DNA of 64,000 bases from an uncultured Planctomycetota bacterium (lineage in GTDB: Bacteria; Planctomycetota; Brocadiia; CAIUPP01): the NCBI GenBank assembly GCA_903901045.1, contig CAIUPP010000138.1, positions 23,561 through 87,560 of the forward strand, written 5' to 3'. Numbering within the stretch: position 1 is the stretch's first letter; every line of letters starts with the position of its first letter. Positions 58,815 to 64,000 of the stretch are shown here, in pieces. The notes below the pieces were generated by a model, which saw nothing but the letters and a program-made list of their open reading frames with translations, was not told the DNA's origin and did no database searches. The position numbers were made by a program, and so were the translations under genes.

Positions 58815-59960
58815 TCAGCGGCGCCCAACCGCCGTCAGTTCCTCAGCGGTGCGCCTCATAATCGCCAGGTTTTCCAAGGGTGTGCCTGGGGCGATGTTGT
58901 TTCCGTCCAGGAGGGTGAACCCGCCGTACGGCTCGAAAATCTCCAGGATTTCGCGGCAATTCCGGCATATTTGCTCGGGGGAGCCGGATTGAAGGAGGAC
59001 CGGGTCGATGTTCCCCAGCAGGCTGCATTTGCCCCCCAGGCGTTCCGCCAGGAGGCGCTTATCCACCATCGGCCCGAAGCCGAAGAGGCGCGTGATCTTG
59101 AGCACCTCCGCGTAGATGGGAATCAGGTGGTTGGACTGCCCGTCGATGTGAATTCCCAAACGCCCTGGGTAGCGCTCGTGCAGCGCCTGAATCCGGGGGG
59201 CCTGAAACTCCAGGTAAGTCTCCGGACTCAGGATCGAGCAGGAGTCGTCCACGAGGTGCAACTCCTCGCGCGCGCCGCCGTACCGGGCGATGACGAATTC
59301 CCGGCGGTCGATATATTTCTGAACCAGGATGTCCAGCAGTTCGTGGACGAACGGGGGGTCCTCCTTCACGCGCAGATAAATCTCGGACCCCATCAGGTCC
59401 GTGGCCAGGGAGAAGGGGGCCGTGCTGAAAAGAGTGGGGGCCATGCGCGCGCACCCCACGGTTTCGATTCCATCCGCGTAGACGAACGTGTACCGCGAAG
59501 CGATCCGCTCGATCTCAGCCAGTTGTTGCTGTTCCTCGTCGGCCGCGGGATTGTGGTTGACGTCCAGGCGGCGCAGCCGCTCGAGGTCCGCCGGGACGGC
59601 GACCGGATGGGAGGCGATCCAGGGCATGTAATCGTCATACGCCAGCGCGCAGCCGAACGTCAGCGGCGCGACGTAGAAGGAGTGCCGGTCGCATGCGAAC
59701 TCGCGCGGCAGACTGTCATCGTAGATGTTTTCGAGAATCCATTTTCGCGCGCGCGCCTGGCAGTCCACCATGTATTCGAGGTCGGCGCGATATCGCGCAT
59801 AGTCCACCCGCATGGCGTCCAGCCAGAAACGCGAAGTGAACGTGGCGCGCGCCGGCGGACGCGGCGGACGTTTCAATTGCTCGGCCTGCGCCAGCAGCGC
59901 CCGACGCCGCTCGACCTCGGCATACGGGATATCGATGCATATTTTCCTGTCCTGCACCAT
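58815..59960 (-). CDS. Uroporphyrinogen decarboxylase-family protein (UroD-B)
   Basis: A 381-residue protein of the UroD superfamily: MDCQARARKWI-type N-terminal helices, RLGIHIDGQSNHLIPIYAEV in the metal-ligand position, GGKCSLLGNIDPVLLQ and GGFTLLDGNNIAPGTP at the end. The His-x-Cys of zinc-binding members is here His-x-Asp (HID), which could still bind a metal differently. AGGAG lies five bases before ATG 59960. Substrate unknown; it sits upstream of the LacI promoter and downstream of the 567-residue protein. Confidence 0.85.
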   Translation of the reverse strand: MVQDRKICIDIPYAEVERRRALLAQAEQLKRPPRPPARATFTSRFWLDAMRVDYARYRADLEYMVDCQARARKWILENIYDDSLPREFACDRHSFYVAPLTFGCALAYDDYMPWIASHPVAVPADLERLRRLDVNHNPAADEEQQQLAEIERIASRYTFVYADGIETVGCARMAPTLFSTAPFSLATDLMGSEIYLRVKEDPPFVHELLDILVQKYIDRREFVIARYGGAREELHLVDDSCSILSPETYLEFQAPRIQALHERYPGRLGIHIDGQSNHLIPIYAEVLKITRLFGFGPMVDKRLLAERLGGKCSLLGNIDPVLLQSGSPEQICRNCREILEIFEPYGGFTLLDGNNIAPGTPLENLAIMRRTAEELTAVGRR

Positions 59961-59986
59961 CGGTTCTCCTGACGACGCCATGCCGG

Positions 59987-61672
59987 CTACTGGTTGCGTT
60001 TCATGAACCGGCGCACCGGCTCCGCGAACTCGGGCTTCATCTCGAAGCGCCCGCCGCGTTCCTCATAGATCTCCCAGCTCTCATAAAACATGACGCCGGT
60101 GATCTCCTCATCCCGTTCCACCGCCTGGAGATAGGTATCATTCACGTTGTTGAAGGACATGGTGAAGTACGCCGGCGCCCAGACTTCGCGATTCAACGAG
60201 CGCGCAAAAGGCTTGATGACCTGGTCGAACCGGGGGTTATAGAACTCCGCCAGGAAATCGCGGAAGGTGATCGCGTCGGCGTAGCGCCGCACCCACTCCT
60301 CCCAGTCCGGCCAGACGCCGCAGAAGGAGCGATTCGCCATCGCCCGAACGTTCCCGCTTGCGTACGGGGCGATGACCTGCGCCTGCACCCTCTTGCCCGC
60401 CGCGTGAATGGCGGCGGAGGCCTCGGCCAGAAAGCGGGTGAAGAACGCGCCGCGAATGCGCATGATCTTCACCGGGTCGTACGCGACCGCGTCCGCCTTC
60501 TCCAATCTCCGGTATTCCTCCAGAACGGGCTCGTTGAAGCCGTAGGCGAACGGGTCCTGCGTGTCGCTGGAATGGTTGGCGATGCGGATCTCGATGCCGT
60601 CCGGGCCGTACGAGAGAATGCGCCGGATCTCCTCCATCCAGTGCTGCCGGACTTCGGGATAGGCCTCGCACACCGCGCCGGCAAGGTACTCATTCACCCC
60701 GCGCGTGATGCCGAGCATGAGCGGGCGGGGTTGGTTGAGGTAGTAGGCGCCGCTGCACCCCATGGCATACCCCACCGCGTCGTATTCAAATCCGTTCTCG
60801 ATGAACCCGCCCGATGAAATACCCTGGCTGACGGCGTAGGGGTCGGGCTTTCGTTCGCCGCTCTTGACGGCGAACGTGACGGGGATCAGCTTCCCCTCGG
60901 GGTCATAGACGCGGCACATGGTCATCGGAATAGATTTGAACGCCGCCCCCTTTTCGCCGGCATCCACCGCCACGTACTTCCACTCCGGCCCCAGGCGGAG
61001 TCCGGAGAGGGTGATGCGGCGCGTCTTCCGCGTTTCCGTGTTTATCTGCTGGCCGAAGTAATCCAGCAACAGGGCGGGAACGGTCTCCTCCTTGAACTCC
61101 CAGCGGCCCGAGTACTCCGCGTAGCGTGCGTTGTCGCGGCTGACGTAGAGGCGCAGATCGCCCTTGGCGAGGCCCGAGGGAACATCATCGGCCTTGTCTA
61201 TCTCGATGCGGTCAATCACTTTCTGATCGACATCAGGCGGGATCTCCTCCATCCGCCGGCGAACGCGCATCTCCGGGTGCTGGAGCAGCCACTCCGTACA
61301 CAGCGCGGGGCGGCCGCCGAGCCGCTGCAGCTTTCCGTACTTGCGGTCCATCTCCGACCCCGGCGGGAAGGAGAAGAGGCCCCCCTCCTCGTACGGCTTG
61401 TACGTGACGTACATCTCCAGCCCCAGCGCCTTTCCTTCCCGGACGGCGATTTCGGCGTGATTGGGGACGTGGGGCAGGCTGTTGAGAATCTTGCCGAAGA
61501 CGCCGCAGTCCCGGAACCACCCGGTGTGCGCGGGGTAGTCGTACCAGAAGACGCGCTGAAACCCCTCGCGTTTGAGCATCTGCAGCAACTGGCGTATCTT
61601 CTCTTCCGTGAAGGTGATCGTCAGCATGTCATCGATGAAATCGACCGTCATCCCCGCGCTCTTGCGTCCCAT
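59987..61672 (-). CDS. Putative glycan-active protein of unknown family
   Basis: A 561-residue protein that I cannot name. It reads like a TIM-barrel enzyme with a beta-rich insert: FQRVFWYDYPAHTGWF and LGLEMYVTYKPYEEGGLFSFPPG at the start, an IRIANHSSDTQDPFAYGFNE stretch with acids, then GVWPDWEEWVRRYADA and GVMFYESWEIYEERGGRF at the end. No signal peptide. ATG 61672 has GAGAGG upstream; TTG 61690 overlaps the nitrilase stop. Its stop is 26 bp before the UroD-B start, so they belong to one transcription unit. A glycosidase role is inferred from layout and neighbours only. Confidence 0.55.
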   Translation of the reverse strand: MGRKSAGMTVDFIDDMLTITFTEEKIRQLLQMLKREGFQRVFWYDYPAHTGWFRDCGVFGKILNSLPHVPNHAEIAVREGKALGLEMYVTYKPYEEGGLFSFPPGSEMDRKYGKLQRLGGRPALCTEWLLQHPEMRVRRRMEEIPPDVDQKVIDRIEIDKADDVPSGLAKGDLRLYVSRDNARYAEYSGRWEFKEETVPALLLDYFGQQINTETRKTRRITLSGLRLGPEWKYVAVDAGEKGAAFKSIPMTMCRVYDPEGKLIPVTFAVKSGERKPDPYAVSQGISSGGFIENGFEYDAVGYAMGCSGAYYLNQPRPLMLGITRGVNEYLAGAVCEAYPEVRQHWMEEIRRILSYGPDGIEIRIANHSSDTQDPFAYGFNEPVLEEYRRLEKADAVAYDPVKIMRIRGAFFTRFLAEASAAIHAAGKRVQAQVIAPYASGNVRAMANRSFCGVWPDWEEWVRRYADAITFRDFLAEFYNPRFDQVIKPFARSLNREVWAPAYFTMSFNNVNDTYLQAVERDEEITGVMFYESWEIYEERGGRFEMKPEFAEPVRRFMKRNQ

Positions 61673-61686
61673 CGCAGCCGCCTCTC

Positions 61687-62616
61687 TCAAGAAGGTCCGT
61701 GACCGGCGGCCCGCGCGCGGGCCGTTTCCATCCGGCGGTAATAGGCATCCAGCGGTTCCATGGCGAACTCCCGCATGAGGTCGTCCACGTTCAGCCCCTC
61801 GGCGACGACCTCAAGGGCGAATCGCGATTCGGAGTCCATCCGTTCCATCCGCACCGCGTCGCCATATTTTGCGGCGAGGGCCCCTGCCGCGCGCTCGAAG
61901 TTGTTGTCCATATGGATCACGCGCCGGTTCAAGTTGATCCGCGCGACGAGAAGCCCCTCCGCATCGGCCTGCGCCAGCACTTCGCCGCACTGCCCGATCA
62001 ATTGCCCGGCGCCGGGGCGGGTGAGGGCCGTCAGAATGTAGTAGCCGAATTCGAGAGAGCGCGCGGCCAGGTGCCGCGTGGCCTGGAACATGGAGGGGAA
62101 AAGCACCAGTTCCGCCCCCTCCGTTTTCAGGCGGGACCAGGCGTCGCGGAAGTTGGCGTCGAAGCAGATGGCGGAGCCGACCCGCCCGAACTTCAGATCG
62201 GCCGTCTCCAGGAGCCGGCCATGCCGCACGCCGTCGTTGGCCTCTTTGTCGGTCAGATAGAGCTTGTCGCGCCGGGCGAGGAGCTTTCCATCCGCCCCGA
62301 TGAACAGCGCCGTGTTGAACACCCCCTCCTCCCGCCGTTCGAGCATCGGCCAGAGGACCGGCAGGCGGCAGGCGGCGCAGGCCTCCATGATCGGAAGCGA
62401 GTGCGCGCCCGGCGCCGCTTCGGCCGAGGCGCAGTAGCCGCCGCGGTTCCGGTGGATCAGCGGCAACTGGCACCAGGCTTCGGGGAAGGCCAGGAGCTCC
62501 GCCCCGCGCGCCGCGGCCTCGCGGATGACCTGTATGGAACGCGCCAGCAACTCTTCCTGACCGAGTTCGGCGTACGCGTTCGATGAATAGGAGGAGACCG
62601 TCACGCACCGGCTCAT
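61687..62616 (-). CDS. Nitrilase-superfamily carbon-nitrogen hydrolase
   Basis: A 309-residue amidase-type enzyme with the Glu-Lys-Cys triad: LLAFPEAWCQLP (Glu), RRDKLYLTD (Lys) and GSAICFDANFRDAW (Cys). It hydrolyses an amide or nitrile, or condenses acyl groups; N-carbamoyl-amine or omega-amide hydrolysis are common in this superfamily. In this cluster it may remove an amino or amide substituent from a sugar-derived compound together with the creatinase-like protein (inference). ATG 62616 has GGAG eight bases upstream. It begins 33 bp after the UroD-C stop. Confidence 0.9.
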   Translation of the reverse strand: MSRCVTVSSYSSNAYAELGQEELLARSIQVIREAAARGAELLAFPEAWCQLPLIHRNRGGYCASAEAAPGAHSLPIMEACAACRLPVLWPMLERREEGVFNTALFIGADGKLLARRDKLYLTDKEANDGVRHGRLLETADLKFGRVGSAICFDANFRDAWSRLKTEGAELVLFPSMFQATRHLAARSLEFGYYILTALTRPGAGQLIGQCGEVLAQADAEGLLVARINLNRRVIHMDNNFERAAGALAAKYGDAVRMERMDSESRFALEVVAEGLNVDDLMREFAMEPLDAYYRRMETARARAAGHGPS

Positions 62617-62649
62617 CGCAGTCGCTCCACGGAATGCCGCTTGGGGCAA

Positions 62650-63756
62650 TCAATACTGTCCGTATTTCAAGACCAGTTCGTTCATCATCCATTGATAGCG
62701 CTGGAACGACACCTCCGGCGGAATGGAATGGTCGGAATGGTAGAGGTACCCGCCCCCCGCCTTGGCGACGAGCAGCTTCTCCCGGACCTCCGCTTCGAGG
62801 ACCTCCGCCGGACCGCTCATCTTGGTGACGTCGATGTTCCCCCAGAAGGTCAGCTTGTCGCCGTACCGGGGCTTCAACTGCCGCACATCCATGCCGCTCT
62901 GCGCCTGGAGCGGCTGAAGGACATTCAAGCCGCAGTCGATGAAATCGGGAATCAGCTCCTCGCAATTGCCGCAGCAGTGGAGCCAGAAGCTGATGTCGTT
63001 GGCCTTGAGGAACCGGCCCAGGTCGGCGTAAAGCGGCTTGAAGATCGCGCGCCAACTCCGGGGAGAGAGCAGCAGCCCCCGCGTGCAGGCCAGGTCGTCG
63101 ACCAGCCAGAGCGCGTCGGGCCGGATGCCTACCTTCAAACCATGCTCCAGGGTGGCTATCAGCAGGGTGACCAGGGTGCGGCCCATGTCGTGCACCCACT
63201 CGGGGTCCGCGGCCACGTCCATCATCAGTTCCGAATAGCCGCGGTGACGCCACGTCCCCTCCCAGGGGCCGTAGGAGTGGAAGACGACGTATTTCTCCGT
63301 TGCGCGCAGGCGGTCGTACTGCGCCCTGGCCTGCTCCCAGGTGGGATAGTCCTCCATGTGGAGAAAATAGGAGCGCGTGTCCAGGCGGGCTTTGTCGGCG
63401 GGGTTCAGGCGCATGCGCCCCTTGAGCTTCTCCCAGGCTTCCCTTCCCGTGGTCGCGTGGTCGGAGCATTCGAGGCTGCGGGACTTGCCGATGGCCTTCC
63501 GAATCGTCACGCCATGCCGGTCCCGCACGGTCCGGTATTCCCCATCCTCACGCAGCAGCTTCTGTTCGAGCCGGAGCGAAACGTCAACGCCCATCATCGT
63601 CATGTCGAACCCGAAGAACTCCCCCGGATCGACTCCGCGCGGATACCCCTGCGCCACCCAGGCCTCGATAGTGTCTTCCCAGAAACTGTCGTAGCGCGGG
63701 ACCCGGTCCACGGGCCGCCGCTCGATGGCGTTTCTGACTCTCGTTCTGCTGTTCAT
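62650..63756 (-). CDS. Uroporphyrinogen decarboxylase-family protein with zinc motif (UroD-C)
   Basis: A 368-residue UroD/MtaA-type protein: MNSRTRVRNAIERRPVDRVPRYDSFWEDT is the typical start, ISFWLHCCGNCEELIPDFID has the His-x-Cys-Gly motif used by MtaA-type methyltransferases to bind zinc, then GDKLTFWGNID and GGYLYHSDHSIPP end the barrel. It could transfer a methyl group to a corrinoid or thiol, but no corrinoid protein or partner methyltransferase is in the window. It is the first gene of the minus-strand cluster visible here; a composite repeat lies upstream. Confidence 0.87.
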   Translation of the reverse strand: MNSRTRVRNAIERRPVDRVPRYDSFWEDTIEAWVAQGYPRGVDPGEFFGFDMTMMGVDVSLRLEQKLLREDGEYRTVRDRHGVTIRKAIGKSRSLECSDHATTGREAWEKLKGRMRLNPADKARLDTRSYFLHMEDYPTWEQARAQYDRLRATEKYVVFHSYGPWEGTWRHRGYSELMMDVAADPEWVHDMGRTLVTLLIATLEHGLKVGIRPDALWLVDDLACTRGLLLSPRSWRAIFKPLYADLGRFLKANDISFWLHCCGNCEELIPDFIDCGLNVLQPLQAQSGMDVRQLKPRYGDKLTFWGNIDVTKMSGPAEVLEAEVREKLLVAKAGGGYLYHSDHSIPPEVSFQRYQWMMNELVLKYGQY

Positions 63757-63837
63757 GGCAACTCCACGATGGGGCCGTGCAACTCCGGCCGGCTGGAAGC
63801 TGTTTGCGCTGTTAACATCATCCTCTTCCGCTTCTCA

Positions 63838-63970
63838 GGCCGCGAAGCGGCCGTCGGATTCTAACCCACGGCGAGCGAAGCGAGTCGTGGGGGCAAGTCA
63901 TACCCAATCCCCGAGTCCCCGAAGGGGGCGACGGAGACTCCCGCCAAGGTTCCGTCGCCCCCTTCGGGGG
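63838..63970. repeat. Composite repeat region D2
   Basis: GGCCGCGAAGCGGCC (63838-63852), CCCACGGC...GTCGTGGG (63865-63891) and the GAAGGGGGCGACGGA hairpin (63915-63970), the same three modules as D1 in inverted order. No gene from 63757 to the window end. Confidence 0.85.
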
Positions 63971-64000
63971 CTCACTTCAATCCCAAGTCGCGTCGTTCCC

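Overview
The window is a GC-rich bacterial chromosome segment carrying two mobile regions. Phylum is inferred only from gene content. A prepilin-like H-X9-DG protein, DUF4838, several uroporphyrinogen-decarboxylase-like paralogs, GH116-like and other putative glycan-active proteins, and a wealth of short palindromic repeats point to a PVC-type lineage (Lentisphaerota, Kiritimatiellota or Planctomycetota) or a similar uncultured group. No rRNA or other firm taxonomic marker is present.

Layout. 1-11.5 kb is a prophage-like module read leftwards: a glycosyltransferase (cut by the window edge), HK97-type major capsid protein, prohead protease, portal, large terminase and a small HTH protein. Then comes an AT-richer two-gene membrane cassette bracketed by 27-bp direct repeats, a sigma-region-4-like protein, a Gp3-like recombination directionality factor, and a divergent S24/LexA-type repressor with a promoter/operator switch at 10.82-10.87 kb. 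Several phage genes carry palindromic repeats inserted in frame inside their coding sequence. 11.6-28.4 kb holds host genes: pyruvate phosphate dikinase, an MFS transporter, a cyclophilin fused to a metal-binding tail, a monooxygenase-like protein, two glycosyltransferases, a trio of small envelope/stress proteins, an alpha/beta hydrolase and a three-gene block with a GH116-like enzyme. 28.4-35.1 kb holds a giant PAS/GAF hybrid histidine kinase, a CxxC-rich protein and a DUF4143-type ATPase.

35.38-45.01 kb is an integrative element in a tRNA-Leu(UAG) gene, bounded by a 59-bp perfect direct repeat. It carries a tyrosine integrase, XRE and AlpA-like regulators, a replication-initiator-like protein, a winged-helix protein, a small two-helix membrane protein, a lipoprotein and a 1179-aa single-chain restriction-modification enzyme. 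The integrase reading frame runs through the attachment core, so integration replaces a longer C-terminal tail that is still present, in frame, at the other end of the element. The R-M gene and the winged-helix gene share a duplicated leader.

45.1-63.8 kb is a long minus-strand catabolic cluster: phosphomannose isomerase, three UroD-family proteins, a BNR/sialidase-like protein, an SGNH hydrolase, an NAL/DHDPS-family aldolase, a creatinase-like M24 protein, DUF4838 and other putative glycan-active proteins, a nitrilase, a prepilin-like protein and a LacI regulator with a clear promoter and operator. Together they suggest uptake-independent processing of complex, possibly amino- or methyl-substituted carbohydrates, but the substrate cannot be read from sequence. 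Several families of interspersed hairpins (43-bp, composite 'GAAGGGGG', 'GCGG-ATCC-CCGC' and an 18-bp motif) connect the regions.
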